Source: Ilyonectria destructans
Lineage: Eukaryota > Ascomycota > Sordariomycetes > Hypocreales > Nectriaceae
Direction of reading: 5' to 3'
Assembly (NCBI GenBank): GCA_020740775.1
Contig: JAHEWK010000010.1
Location: 124,001-188,000, forward strand
DNA: 64,000 nucleotides
Positions within the stretch are counted from its first letter, which is position 1; every line of letters starts with the position of its first letter. Positions 32,868-43,863 of this stretch are shown here, piece after piece. The notes beneath the pieces were generated by a model. That model had not been told where the DNA came from, did no database searches, and saw only the letters and a program-made list of their open reading frames with translations. The position numbers and the translations under genes are program-made.

Positions 32868-35642
32868 TCAGCGAGACGCATTGTTGGTCACCGACTCCAG
32901 GTAACCCAGCAAGAAGCTCCGATCCGCTGGTGTCATGGGCGGTATGGGCGTCTGGCTTCCACGACGAGACGCCGAGGTGCTTCCAGGGGCCAACATCTCG
33001 CCTGCCCCAGAGCCCCGAGACCTCGGTGCATCCACCACAACCTCCTTTCCTTTGCCCGCTTCCAGCCCTGGTGACTGCTTGCCGAAAAGTGACAACAGCT
33101 GGCGTTTCTGATCGGGTCCAGACGGAGGTCGTTGGCTGGGGACGCCTTGAGCAGGAAAAGCTGCTGCAGCTGCAGGGCTTGCAAAGTGACCGGGTGGCGG
33201 ATGGCTACTCATCCCACGCGGAGAGGTTTGAGGAGATATAGTAGCTTGCCTGCTGACTCCCAGGAACTGATCGTTCTGACCGCGCTGAAGAATGCGGAGT
33301 GGCTGGGTCTGCTGGGTCTGCTGGGCCGTCGGCTGGGGATATTGTGACGCGTAGTCTCCCCTTCCCTGCGAAGCGGGGGTTCCAGACTGGCTGGTTCTGG
33401 GCTGTATTGACAGAGCATCGAGAGAAAGAGACGGGTTGGTATCCACACTCCCTCGAGATGGACCCTGGGTGCGCAAGGAAGAACCACCACCAGATGAACG
33501 CAGCAGGTCACTTAGCATATTGCCAGAGGCGCCCTGGCCAACATTTGCATGTCCAGAATTATGATGTTGAGATTGGGCTGTGCTGGCCTCGGGCTCTGCT
33601 TTCCGGAACATCCCAAGGAGTGCGGATCGATGGTTATCTGCTGGCGGCCCAACTCTAGAACCTGCCAACTCCTTCGGACTCGGTTGAGTTCGCTCCTGGC
33701 TAGCCAAGTTACCTGCCATATGCACCGGACCTTGGGGCACACCGGGATGGCCGTATGATTGGCCAAAGTTCGAGCCCACGGCTCCTTGCCCAGCAAGCTG
33801 GGGCTGAGCCTGGACTTGCGGATATTGTTGGGGCTGTCTGGCATTCTCCTTCAATTGCGAGCTAGCATTGCCGCCCTTGAAAGCATTGAGGAGTGCCATA
33901 GACTGCCCGTTCAGCTGGGCTGGCCTTGAGTTGTCATGGGGCATAGAGCCTTGTAGAGGCGGCATCTGACCAGGTAACATTTGACCAGGGGGTATTTGAC
34001 CGGGAGGCATTTGACCGGGAGGCATTTGACCGGGAGGCATTTGGCCAGGAGGCATTTGACCAGGAGGCATTTGACCAGGAGGCATTTGACCAGGAGGCAT
34101 TTGACCAGGAGGCATTTGACCAGGAGGCATTTGACCATGAGGCATTTGACCGGGAGGCATTTGGCCAGGGACACTATACTGCGCTTGTTGGGGGTTTGCA
34201 AAAGCCCCCGGATACGTGGGTTGCGACCCTTCTTGGAAGACGCTGCGATTGAAGACTGCCCGTTGCACTTGAGGTGGTAAAGGTTGAGGATGGACGAGAG
34301 TAGCCTGGTTGCTGCTATACTGTTGTTGAAGAGAAACAGGATATTGCTGGCTGAAGGGTTGGTCGTTTCCTGGTTGCACCGGGAGCGCGTTCCAGCCAGC
34401 CTGGCCCGGTGGGAACGGGAACGATGGAGGGGGTTGCTGAGTGTTGATCGAAGGTACCTGGTGATGATGATTATGATGGTGGGGAGCCTGAGGCTGAGGC
34501 GCCTCCGCAATTGTCAGGTCATAGGGAGTATGCGGGAGTTGAGCACCACGCTGTTGTGCTGTCGCCGAGCTTGGGCCCGCTTGGAGAACGGAAAGGAGGG
34601 CGCTTCCCTTATCTGGCTGGGTAGGAGCTGGCTGTATACCCTGAGTGGGAGGCTGAACCTTCAACAGGCGCTGTAGTTCTTGTGTGGCGCCTTCAAGCGT
34701 CTCGATAGCTGGTGTTCGGGTGGAGGTTTCAGCACCAGTGTCGGTTTGCGTCCACTCATCCTCCAAGTGAACCTCGTCAATCGGTCGATGAGTATGGGCG
34801 TGGCTCCCACTGGCAGCTCGTCGGGCTTCGATCTTCTTTTGGGAGACAACCCATTTCTTTAGAGGAACCAAGAATGGGGCTACCATGTAGAACTTGTTCG
34901 CGTTTGGGATAGTGCCAGAGTCGATGTTCTGTCCCTTCTTCCGAAACGCAGGAAGGTCCGACAGCTTGTACCACTCAATCTTGCTAATCTCCTTCCGGGT
35001 CTTGGGTTCAAAATCGGTGTCCATGGGAACGTCGCGGAAGACGTAGAGGCGCATGTGTTGTTCCCTCATGGCAATCTCGATGTACTTGGGCTTGCCTTCG
35101 GTAGGCACCAAGCCTGCGGCTCTTAGATCTAGACCAGTCTCCTCGTACACCTCTCGAATGGCGCAGTCCAGGTCATCTTCGTCCTTGTTGATCTTGCCGC
35201 GTGGGAAACTCCAGTTGGCGCCCTTCTTCCATCCCTTGACCAAGACCGTCGAGTCCATGGCCTCGTTCAGCATAATGGCGCCGCGGACAGGGATTCGAGT
35301 CTTGTACTCGAGAAACTCCTCGAAGGCCTTGGTATGGTTCTCAACGGAGAAGGAGGCGAGGAGGGGACAGTGCTGGAAGATTCGTAGACAGAACGTGCGC
35401 AGCGACATGGACGGGAGGGTGGGATCGAGCGGACGGATAAAATCCTCGTAGAACCACTGGGCTTCCTCGACTTGGAAGCATATTCGGGCGACAGAGGAAA
35501 GGTCCTCCTGAGGAAGGTTGATGATGAAGCGGACGCAGAGGTCGTCCAGCCCTATCGTCATCGTATCAGTACCTAGCTACCGGCTATTGCGCAACACCAG
35601 TCAATACATACAATCTTCTAACTGCATCTGTGATCCGGTCAT
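32868..35642 (-). CDS. DCP2: mRNA-decapping enzyme subunit 2 (Nudix hydrolase Dcp2)
   Basis: Two reverse-strand exons (35642-35612 and 35551-32868) give 904 residues starting MTGSQMQLEDWLDDLCVRFI. The N-terminal regulatory domain (about 12-95) contains WFYEDFIRP, the Dcp1-binding region. The Nudix domain follows with EYKTRIPVRGAIMLNEAMDS and the complete Nudix box at about residues 129-151 (GKINKDEDDLDCAI then REVYEETGLDL), all catalytic glutamates present. Box B is represented by YEL-type sequence around EISKIEWYKLSDLPAF. The enzyme removes the 5' m7G cap to commit mRNA to 5'-3' decay in P-bodies. The long, disordered C-terminus is rich in Pro, Gln and Gly and includes a PPGQM pentapeptide repeat (about residues 471-540). 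Several short Leu-rich motifs (ALLNAFKGG, SALLGMFRKAE, RQLLSLFGKQ) look like helical leucine-rich motifs used by decapping partners. Confidence 0.95.
33963..34172 (-). repeat. 15-bp coding minisatellite (PPGQM repeat) in DCP2
   Basis: About 14 head-to-tail copies of a 15-bp unit (plus-strand form GGCATTTGACCAGGA) encode PPGQM with rare variants PHGQM, PPGQI and LPGQM. The central units are nearly identical at DNA level, pointing to recent unit duplication; outer units diverge. Reading frame is kept throughout. Confidence 0.95.
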
Positions 35643-37197
35643 GATTGATGACTTCTTCGGCCCATGCCCTTGCAGACTATTTCGGCACCTGATTTGGTCT
35701 TCTTTCACGACTTCGCAAGGCAATACTGAGAGTGTCGCTGCGTGGAAGAGCTGGGCATGGTTGAGGCGCAACACCTGATATGACGCAAGGCGCAACTGCG
35801 ACAAGCGAAAAGACGCGCGATGTCGTCGGGATCGCAGGTCACTTTGCTCGAGCGGGGGAAGAGATCTGCGATCGGGAGAGGCGGGAGTGAGGGTGCGGGG
35901 GTGCGAGGCTTCCTGAGGGCAAGTTGCAGGGGGTGGCGATGTCAAGGGGACAGAATGGCTGCGTTGTTGTTGTCAGGTTTGACGATAATATCACAGGCCA
36001 GCTAGCTGCTGCTCTCTGCGCCTTCCTTCAAGCCCAAGCCCAACGTTTGCGGCCGAAGTGGAGATACCCGCACTGTGTGGACAGTGAATAACGACTCACC
36101 ACGTTTGCGGCTAGTCCAAAAGAGGAGCTTGGAAACAGCGAGGTCCATCCGTCAGTTCCCTTCAGCCCAGCCACCGTGGCGGTGCATCTGTGGCGGTGCA
36201 CCGCTTGAGCAAGAGTCAAAGAAGATGTTGCTATTCGCACACACTTGCACATGACATTCGCACACAGGTACACATCGTTCGACTCATCTATGTACTTGGC
36301 CCATGCGTGTTGACAGTACAGGCTTGGGCTGAGGCCATGAAATAAAACAAAAATGAAGTCAGGATGGAGTAGAACAAAGACACATAAAATATGGAGTAAC
36401 GAATACTAACAACTCATCTTACTATCCTTACTCTACCTAAATACTGTATCAAGTGCGTTATCGATCATTCTCTTTCGTATTGACGTACTTGTGTTGTGCG
36501 TGCAAATAGCAAGACGCATGTACAAATAGCAATACTCATCAAAAAGTTCCCGCTTGACTCAAACAAAAGCTCCCTCTATCCCTGGCACTCGCGTAGCATC
36601 CCTCCCAAACAAGCTTTCCGGTTCCTAGTTCCTAGCGTCCATGACAGTTGACCACTACGTAGTATGCAAGCACAGCGGCGCCAGCGATCATCGATACTGC
36701 AGTAGCGGTCGATTTTTAGTGGCTTTCAGGCCTTGAGGCGACCTGCTGGAAGTTGCTGTGGCGGTTACCGCCACCTCAGGCCTCCCGCTATCGACTTTTA
36801 TGCACCGAAACTAAAGCTAAGGTTCTGGACTTTGGGTGTCTTATTACGTCATGTAAAGCGGCCTCCCTCACCGCACATGATCCAGAAAACCGGAATCTAT
36901 GAAACACTTGAGTCCCGGCCGTGATTGTGGACAACAATAAAGGACGTTGTCCTCAAAGATTTTTACCGTTTCCCTGCTTTGCTTCGATCTTCCGTTACCG
37001 CTAGACTGGCTGCCTTTGTTCTACTATAAAGTCTGCAACGCCTCCTGAAACGAGCGATACAAGTGCTCCGACCCAACCAGCCTGCCGACTTGCGACTCTT
37101 TAAAGGCGCGCATCGCAACGCCAGATACATAAAGAACATTACACCTCGCCTGCTTTGGATTTTCCAGCCCGCGTCAATAGGTACTCATTCGGCAACC
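35643..37197. other. Divergent intergenic region between DCP2 and DUF4112 genes
   Basis: About 1.55 kb. A/T-rich middle part (36330-36560). Contains an imperfect inverted repeat around 36729-36785 with a GGCGGTTACCGCC core. No supported gene; reverse open frame 35945-35601 is a shadow of the DCP2 leader. Confidence 0.5.
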
Positions 37198-38157
37198 ATG
37201 ACTTCAACAATTGCAAAGTTCTTTACACAAAAGATCTTGGGTGAGACGATCTCAAACAAGTTTGGAACAGAGGTGGGTAGTGCATACATTATGCATCGCG
37301 ATGTTGCCAAGCATTACTGACATCCTGCAGGATCCATACTTTGAGCATGTGCCCGCGACCCGACTGAATGGAAAGCCATCCGGAAAGCTCAAGAAGCGCA
37401 GGAAGGCGTTGCCCCCGGGCATCTCTGAGCACGATGCCAAGGTTTTGACCAAGGTCAAGCGACGGGCGTACCGCCTCGACCTTTCCCTCTTCAACTGCTG
37501 TGGCATCCAATTCGGATGGGGCAGTGCCATCGGCCTAGTCCCTGCGTAAGTCATTCCCCATTTACCGTCTGCCAAGCCGTGCAGAAGCTAACTTAAACTT
37601 GCAGTATTGGTGATGTCCTAGATGCTCTCATGGCCCTGATCGTCTTGAAGACCTGCAACCAGATTGAAGGTGGACTCCCATCATCCCTCAAGGCAAGGAT
37701 GATGGGCAACATCGTCGTCGACTTCATCGTGGGCCTAGTTCCCTTCGTCGGTGACGTCGTCGATGCCCTCTTCCGTGCAAACACCCGAAATGCGGCCCTC
37801 CTTGAAGCGTACCTGCGAGAGCAGGGAAAGAAAAACTTGCGCCAGAGCGGACAACCTCTACCAGCAACAGATCCCAGCGATCCAGACGAGTTTGATCGAA
37901 TGCAAACAGACACTCCACCAGAGTACACCTCGCAGGCCCCGTCTCGGCACGAAACCATGTTGGACCGGCCTCAGCGCAGCCGCGAGGGCCGTGACGAGCG
38001 AGTGCCCAGCGAGCCGGTTCCGGCTCGGGTCCGCGAGGACCGGGGATTCTTTGGCCGAAGCAAGGCCCGGCCACGCGATGTGGAAACGGGCGAGGTCAGA
38101 TCAGACTCCAGGACCCATCCCAAGTCCAAATCATCGTCTCGCAGGGAACGGCGTTAG
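37198..38157 (+). CDS. DUF4112 membrane-associated protein
   Basis: Three exons (37198-37272, 37331-37545, 37605-38157) encode 280 residues. The core has two related hydrophobic segments, SAIGLVPAIGDVLDALMAL (about 90-108) and DFIVGLVPFVGDVVDALF (about 136-152), each with the GLVPxxGDVxDAL signature that defines DUF4112. Between them is KTCNQIEGGLPSSLKARMM, also family-conserved. The N-terminal third is basic (KPSGKLKKRRKALPPG) and the C-terminal 100 residues are disordered, with Arg/Ser/Glu-rich sequence ending SSSRRERR. Bacterial and fungal members are small membrane proteins of unknown function; the paired segments probably insert into a membrane. Splicing is supported by phase and by canonical sites, including CTAAC before the last acceptor. 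Confidence 0.85.
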
Positions 38158-39069
38158 CCACCGGATATTCGGATTTAGGAGGACGGTCAAGGTATGCATA
38201 CAGAGCGCATGCAGAACGCATGACGGAGGATGGAAGACTACTGGTAGATGTTGATGGCCAGGGCGGGCCCTGTGTGAGTCAACGATGGGCCGAGCGACTG
38301 ATTTCCTGTAATGACCCATGGCGTCGAGACGCGCCTGGAATGCATCATGTCCACATGTTTGTACGAAGTACCAAGTCATGTCCCTTAGGTAGCTACTATT
38401 ATGTACGTGCGAAGAAAAAGAGACGAGTTTAATGGAAGAGAGTGGAGACTGACGCGTCTGCATGGACCCCGTGAAACAGCTTACATAGAGAAAGATCTGA
38501 TAACTTTGCTTGGCATTGATCGACCCAGTGACCGCCTGAAGGCTCAGTCGAGCTCATCTCAATCCTGGTTTTTGCCCCAGCGCCCCAGTGCTCCATCCGT
38601 TGCGCCTTGGAGTCGTCCGGGGAACAGCCTCTCTGGCGGCATCGTCATTTCGGTCGTGGCCGATCACAGCGCCGCCCGAGCCCCAGGACTCGTCTCCTTG
38701 TTCCACCATGGGCGGCTAGAGTGCGAAATACGGTATCTAGCAGCAAGTAAGGTAATTATGAAATTTTCGAGGTGCTCCGATGCCCTCTCCGAACCCCACC
38801 GAAATGCAGAGCCGCCTGCAGCCGCCATGCCCACATGTCTCCATGCAACCCATCAACGCGAGCAATGTGGGCAATTAAGTCTCTGTTGCTGATTGATAGA
38901 TGCTGTCCATGACGTCTGGTCTGACCAAGCCTGATTAAGCAGGCCCAACCAAAGCAGCTGAACCCATGTCGATGCAATGTCCGCGCCATGACTGCATCAT
39001 GTTTGTGCCACCATCCCCATGCGTCGCCCGTCCCAATGGGGAAAAAAAAAAGCTAGCGAAGCGAGCTGA

Positions 39070-39085
39070 ACGCGTCTTTACGCGT
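39070..39085. promoter_or_regulatory. Paired ACGCGT (MluI cell-cycle box) elements upstream of RNR2
   Basis: ACGCGT occurs at 39070-39075 and 39080-39085, ten bases apart start to start, about 380 bases before the start codon. The palindrome is the binding site of the MBF/DSC1 complex that drives G1/S transcription of ribonucleotide reductase in yeasts. Confidence 0.55.
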
Positions 39086-39261
39086 CTCGCACCTGCTGTA
39101 CCTGCTTCCACCCCCGGTGGCTGGTCGCCCGGTGGATGCCCCTAGAGACGCTGGCGCTGGCGCCGCCCCGAAAGACACCGAAAGGTACCGGCCTCCCCTT
39201 GTTCGCCGAGCCTCTGGCCCATCCCATTGGCTGAGTTCCAGTCTTCCGAGGACACGCTGCG

Positions 39262-39267
39262 ACGCGT
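39262..39267. promoter_or_regulatory. Third ACGCGT element upstream of RNR2
   Basis: A single ACGCGT about 195 bases before the start codon, in CTGCGACGCGTTCCG context. Confidence 0.45.
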
Positions 39268-39461
39268 TCCGAGCCACGTGATCACGCATCGTTGCCTGTA
39301 CAAAAGCCCATCCACCTCAGCCCATACCACGGCTCGCCCATCCCATCACCACCGCGTCCACAACTCCCTTTCCACGCTCAATCCACCACAGAACATAGCC
39401 AACTTCTGTCTTTGCTTTGTTCGCCTTGCCATTATCCTCACCAACCAATACCTCACACACA

Positions 39462-40917
39462 ATGGCTGCACAAATCACCCCTTCGAAGCAGGTCAGTTAC
39501 ATCATCCTTCCACCCCCGGTCTGGAGCGCGGCTTTCCGTCACCGCCTCTCTAAACTCCATGCCATTGAGTACTAACATACCCTCTACAGGCCGCTTCTGC
39601 GATTGAGAACTTCAAGATGGAGTCTCCCGTAAAGAAGCTCAACTTCAACGCGTCCGACAAGGAGAACCAGCCTCTCGATGAGTCCGCCATCGCTGCCCTG
39701 GCCGACAGCATGGATACCAAGCAGAAGCCCGTCGATGTGACCAACAAGGAAGAGAAGGCCGTTGTTACTTCCACCATCAAGCCTGAGGAGATCGACGAGC
39801 CCCTCCTTCAAGAGAACCCCCAGCGCTTTGTTCTCTTCCCCATCAAGTACCACGAGGTATGTGACGCGTCGGTCACGCGTAAAGTGGCTCCCCCACAGTG
39901 GACATCCTTGCTAACTGCCATCTAGATCTGGCAGATGTACAAGAAGGCCGAGGCCTCTTTCTGGACTGCAGAGGAGATTGATCTGTCAAAGGATCTTCAC
40001 GATTGGAACAACCGCCTGACTGCCGACGAGCAGTTCTTCGTGTCTCACATCCTGGCCTTCTTCGCCGCATCTGATGGCATCGTCAACGAGAACCTCGTTG
40101 AAAGATTCAGCGGCGAGGTCCAGATCCCTGAGGCTCGCTGCTTCTACGGCTTCCAGATCATGATGGAGAACATCCACTCTGAGACCTACTCCCTACTCAT
40201 TGACACTTACATCAAAGAGCCCTCTCAGCGCACCTACCTCTTCAACGCCATTGAGACCAGTATGTGTTCCCATTCCCACATAACTGCATGCACACAAACT
40301 AACCGACCACAGTTCCCTGCATCCGAAAGAAGGCCGACTGGGCCATCCGGTGGATCCAGGACAAGGACTCTTCCTTTGCCCAGCGCCTGGTTGCCTTTGC
40401 TGCGGTTGAGGGTATCTTCTTCAGCGGTGCCTTTGCTTCCATCTTCTGGCTCAAGAAGCGTGGCCTCATGCCTGGCCTGACCTTCTCCAACGAGCTGATT
40501 TCTCGTGATGAGGGTCTTCACACTGACTTCGCCTGCCTGCTCCACTCTCATCTGAAGGGTCGTGCTAGCAAGAAGGTCATCGAGGACATCATCACTGATG
40601 CCGTCACCATTGAGAAGGAGTTCCTCACCGAGGCTCTGCCCTGCGCCCTGCTCGGCATGAACTCTGACCTCATGAAGCAGTACATTGAGTTCGTTGCCGA
40701 TCGTCTCCTTGTCGCTCTCGGCAACGAGAAGGTCTACAAGTCGACCAACCCCTTCGACTTCATGGAGAACATCTCCCTCGGTGGCAAGACCAACTTCTTC
40801 GAGAAGCGTGTCGGTGACTACCAGAAGGCCGGCGTCCTCAACAGCACGAAGAAGACCGACGAGGAGCCCCCCAAGGGCGAGAACGGCGGTGACTTCACCT
40901 TCGATGACGACTTCTAA
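39462..40917 (+). CDS. RNR2: Ribonucleoside-diphosphate reductase small (R2) subunit
   Basis: Four exons (39462-39491, 39590-39856, 39926-40259, 40313-40917) give 411 residues. The ferritin-like fold carries the di-iron ligands in [40 protein letters not shown] and in the later block [15 protein letters not shown]. The radical-forming tyrosine is Y187 in NIHSETY. The C-terminal tail DFTFDDDF is the peptide that docks to the large subunit. The complex reduces ribonucleoside diphosphates to dNDPs for DNA synthesis. The N-terminal 75 residues are the variable regulatory extension found in eukaryotes ([20 protein letters not shown]). The gene is likely cell-cycle and DNA-damage regulated: three ACGCGT boxes lie in the last 400 bases upstream and two more in intron 2. 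Confidence 0.97.
39864..39880. promoter_or_regulatory. Two ACGCGT elements within intron 2 of RNR2
   Basis: ACGCGT at 39864-39869 and 39875-39880, eleven bases apart, within the 69-nt intron, only a few bases after the donor. Their spacing mirrors the promoter pair. Confidence 0.4.
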
Positions 40918-41425
40918 ACTCGATGCCCCCGTCTACCCATACACCACCACGGGAGGTCATCCGGTCAGCTACATGCACACACCAACATATACCCTTTTTT
41001 CCTTTTTGTAACTGTACATGCGGAGGGCCTCGGGGCAGTGATCTGTGGCTGAGGCCGACGGAGGCTGGACGCCATGATCACGATCATATTTGGGTTTTGG
41101 GAACTGGATTTCACCAACACATAAGGCGTTGAGGGATTGCATTTTGGTGGGGAGGGAAAGAGCATTGACGTTTTATAATAATGCGATGGATTGACGATGT
41201 TACTGTAGTGCTCAGAAGAGCTTATGCGAGAATTGATATTGATTGTATCAGAACCTCAACCATGCCTGACCGTCTGACCATAAGCAGTGAATATGAAATG
41301 TGACGCTGGGCGTAATTGTGCTCATTCCCTCTATGTCTGTCCATTTATAAACTCCATCCCCCAAAGCTGCCCTGCGCATCTGGGGAATCTGTCCAAATCA
41401 TCGACCGCCTCTTCATACCCGTGTC
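40918..41425. other. Convergent 3' region between RNR2 and SRP9-like genes
   Basis: No gene; short A/T-rich 3' untranslated sequence with TTTTTTCC and ATAATAATG words. Confidence 0.55.
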
Positions 41426-41977
41426 TCATTTCTTGCCCTTCTTCTTCTTCTTGCCTCCGCCACCTCCTTGTTGAGGTTGCTGCTGCTGCTGCGGGGGTTG
41501 TGAGGCGGGGGCGGCTTTCTGGTCGTCGGCGTCGGCGGGGGCATCGAGCATGGGCTCCTCGGCGGACTCTGGGACGGCGGCCATGCTGCGGCCGAGCCGG
41601 CCAAGGGAGGCGCCGATGAGACGGGAGACCTCGGCGGCCTTGGTGGTGCGGTACTTGAGGGAGACGCCGCTCACGGGGTCGTAGGTCTTGATGACGAGCG
41701 CGCCGCGCGGGGGTTTGGCCGTGGCATCGCCGGCATCGTCACCGGAGGGTCGCGTGGAGGCGGCTCTGAGGGAGTATCGGGTGGTGATGTGCGTCTGGGG
41801 GGGAGAGCATGTTAGCAAGGGCGCTCGGCGAGGTAGGAGGCTGAAACAATTGCGCCGGCGGAGCTGCGCGCGGCGCGAGCGCCATGGCGAGTTGCTGTGA
41901 CGTACCGTGGCCGGTCTGGCTTCAAGGAGGGCAACCGACTGGTCGAGCCACTCCTGGCTCGTCTTGAAGTAGGGCAT
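41426..41977 (-). CDS. Signal recognition particle subunit SRP9 (SRP9/SRP21 family)
   Basis: Two reverse-strand exons (41977-41906 and 41794-41426) give 146 residues. The protein begins MPYFKTSQEWLDQSVALLEA, the typical start and first helix of SRP9. The beta strands are THITTRYSLR and GVSLKYRTTKAAEVSRLIGA, separated by a fungal-specific insertion (RPSGDDAGDATAKPPRGALV). In other eukaryotes SRP9 pairs with SRP14 to bind the Alu domain of SRP RNA and arrest elongation; fungi often have a longer SRP21-like form. The C-terminal 50 residues are low complexity: a Q run (PPQQQQQPQQ), a G run and a Lys-rich end (KKKKKGKK) that could bind RNA. The intron is GTACGT...CCCAG and begins directly after codon 24. 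Confidence 0.85.
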   Translation of the reverse strand: MPYFKTSQEWLDQSVALLEARPATVRHSNSPWRSRRAQLRRRNCFSLLPRRAPLLTCSPPQTHITTRYSLRAASTRPSGDDAGDATAKPPRGALVIKTYDPVSGVSLKYRTTKAAEVSRLIGASLGRLGRSMAAVPESAEEPMLDAPADADDQKAAPASQPPQQQQQPQQGGGGGKKKKKGKK

Positions 41978-42628
41978 TATGGCGTATGCGCGTGCAGCTG
42001 CGGCTGCAGCGGGGGGGTAGATGTGGGTGCGAGAGAGAACTGGAGCTTCGGCGGTGGTTGATATGGTGGTGAGTCCCCCGCTGGGCGCGTGCAGGCAGTC
42101 GGTCGTGCAGTCGTCGGCTCGTCGTTATTGCGTGGATGTGCCCGCTGGGTGGGTGAGGTTTGAGGCTAGAAGTGGGATTCTTTTTGGTGGGGCTTGGGAT
42201 GAAGGAGGGGGCCGGCGCCATAACACCAGGACTTTCCAGAATGGGAGACGGAGTGCGAGACCCGCCAATGGACAGCTTGCTACCCTATGGAGATAAACTC
42301 ACCTCACTACCTATACAGCTGCTCTCGTGTACCAAGGCTTCGAATCCAAGCGCTTTATTGTCATGTCGCATCATCGCTACTTCCCAGCTGCGACTATATT
42401 GGCAGGCATCCTAGAGAATACATAACCAAGCGAGTCTTCCCCTCTTACCTCACACAATCCACCCGTCTACATTGTACATCCAGTGCTCGCGATTCCGATG
42501 ACTCTCCCATGTCCGAGGGTATCTACATTTTCTTCCTCCGTCTCGTAAAAGGTCTTTATCATATCATCGCACTTCCTGCGAGGGGATCGTGCCATCCAAT
42601 CTCAGCTCATATCTTTTCACAAGGCATC
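41978..42628. other. Intergenic region between the SRP9-like gene and SWD2
   Basis: About 650 bases with no supported gene; the two neighbours share the reverse strand. Contains the 3' untranslated region of SWD2 and the SRP9 promoter. A GGCTTCGAATCC word at about 42337 lacks a partner A box and cloverleaf, so no tRNA is called. Confidence 0.5.
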
Positions 42629-43863
42629 TCATGCATGAGGGTCAGGTACCCAGAAGAGCAGCTCCTGGTCAGCCGTGGCAAAGAAGTTATATCGGGGGTT
42701 GAACGCCAACACGGCTGCCTCTCTCTTATCGGGGAGCGTCCATGACGGCTCCAACACCTTATTGTCGCTGGGCGTTGCCAACGTGTCCCAAACCAGCACA
42801 TCCTTCTTGGATCCGCTGAGGACATAGCGTCCGTCGGGTGCGAAGCAGCAATCTCCGCTGCTCTCAACACCGCTCGAGTCCGAGGAACCGGTACCGGCGC
42901 CCGAGTTCTCGCCGATGGCCAACCGTCGTGTGCCGCCGCTCGGCTTATGGAGGTATGCCTTCAAGGTACCCTCGAAGGCGTCGAGTATGAAGTGGCCATC
43001 CCCTCGAGTGCCTAGGAGCAACGACTTGCCATCGTTGGAGAACTCGAGCTTCGTCCAGCCCTTGACAAGACACTGAGCATCGACCCTCCTGCACTGCTCC
43101 ACAATGTCAACCGTCGCGAAAGGGGCCTTGTCGTAGTTGCGCGCATCGTAGAGGAGGACGGTGCCGCTGCTGGGGCAGGCGACGGCGAAGACGGTTCCAG
43201 AGGGGTCATAGGCAACGAGGTAAGGGGACTTGAGAAACAGCTGCCCTTGGCAATGTTTCGTCTGAGTGTCCCAGAGTCGGACTGTGTTGTCCTGAGAGCA
43301 GGATATGAAGTTGTCGCTGCCGGGGTGGACGGCAAGGTTGGTCACATGACCCTCGTGGCCTTCGAAGTAGCGGATGAAGGAGTTGTCATGGGTGGCGAGG
43401 TAGCGAATTGCATCTGGAGCAGAAAGGAAGGGTCAGTATGTCTTTTTTGCCGTGTGGTGGGTAGAAATTGGCCGGTATGCATACCATTCTGCTTGGTGCT
43501 GGCATAGATGATGCTGGAGTTGGTGTGGGTGAATTTGGCAAGCTTGACGCCGTACTTTTTGCTAAGCAGGCTCTTGTCGTGGCGGCCCTCTTTCACGTTG
43601 TAGATCTGGATGGTCTCATCGCTGGCTGAGGCCATGACAAGCTCTCCCTCATCGTCGTAGTCGATTGATAGGATATGAGGCAGCGGCCGGCCGTCCTTGA
43701 TGTCATCGCGGCGGAAGAGCTTCGTGGGACGGAAGGTGGAGATGACGTCGGAGAGGTTCGAGACGGAGGCGGTGCCGCCGAGGGTGCGTTGGATATTGAG
43801 GGAGGCACCATTGGGGGCGGCGCCGCGGTCGGGGCGATCGATATCCATCGGGGTTGAAGCCAT
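42629..43863 (-). CDS. SWD2: WD40 protein Swd2 (COMPASS and cleavage/polyadenylation factor subunit)
   Basis: Two reverse-strand exons (43863-43485 and 43413-42629) give 387 residues. The N-terminus has the family sequence FRPTKLFRRDD followed by a first blade ILSIDYDDEGELVMASASDE. Further blades contain YLATHDNSFIRYFEGHEGHV, DNFISCSQDNTVRLWDTQ, VAYDPSGTVFAVACPSSGTV, WTKLEFSNDGKSLLLGTRGD and CCFAPDGRYVLSGSKKDVLV, giving a seven-blade propeller ending in FATADQELLFWVPDP. The N-terminal FRPTKLF and the FFATADQELLFW end are typical of Swd2/WDR82. In yeast it links Set1 H3K4 methylation to ubiquitylated H2B and works in RNA 3' end formation; nuclear location is inferred. A fungal insertion of Gly/Ser (ENSGAGTGSSDSSG) lies between blades. 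Confidence 0.9.

Larger units (their letters stand above)
38158..39461. other. Promoter region of the ribonucleotide reductase gene
   Basis: About 1.3 kb without a supported gene. The last 400 bases hold ACGCGT boxes (39070, 39080, 39262), a reverse CCAAT (ATTGG at about 39226) and a pyrimidine-rich leader ending CACACACAATGG. A further ACGCGT is at 38452-38457. Confidence 0.6.

Noticed and set aside
33911..34510. 199-codon reverse frame with repeated VKCLL units
   Set aside because: It is a second reading frame of the DCP2 15-bp repeat; the Nudix protein frame is continuous and conserved.
42325..42360. GGCTTCGAATCC, similar to a tRNA B box
   Set aside because: There is no A box at the proper distance, no acceptor stem pairing and no cloverleaf could be drawn.
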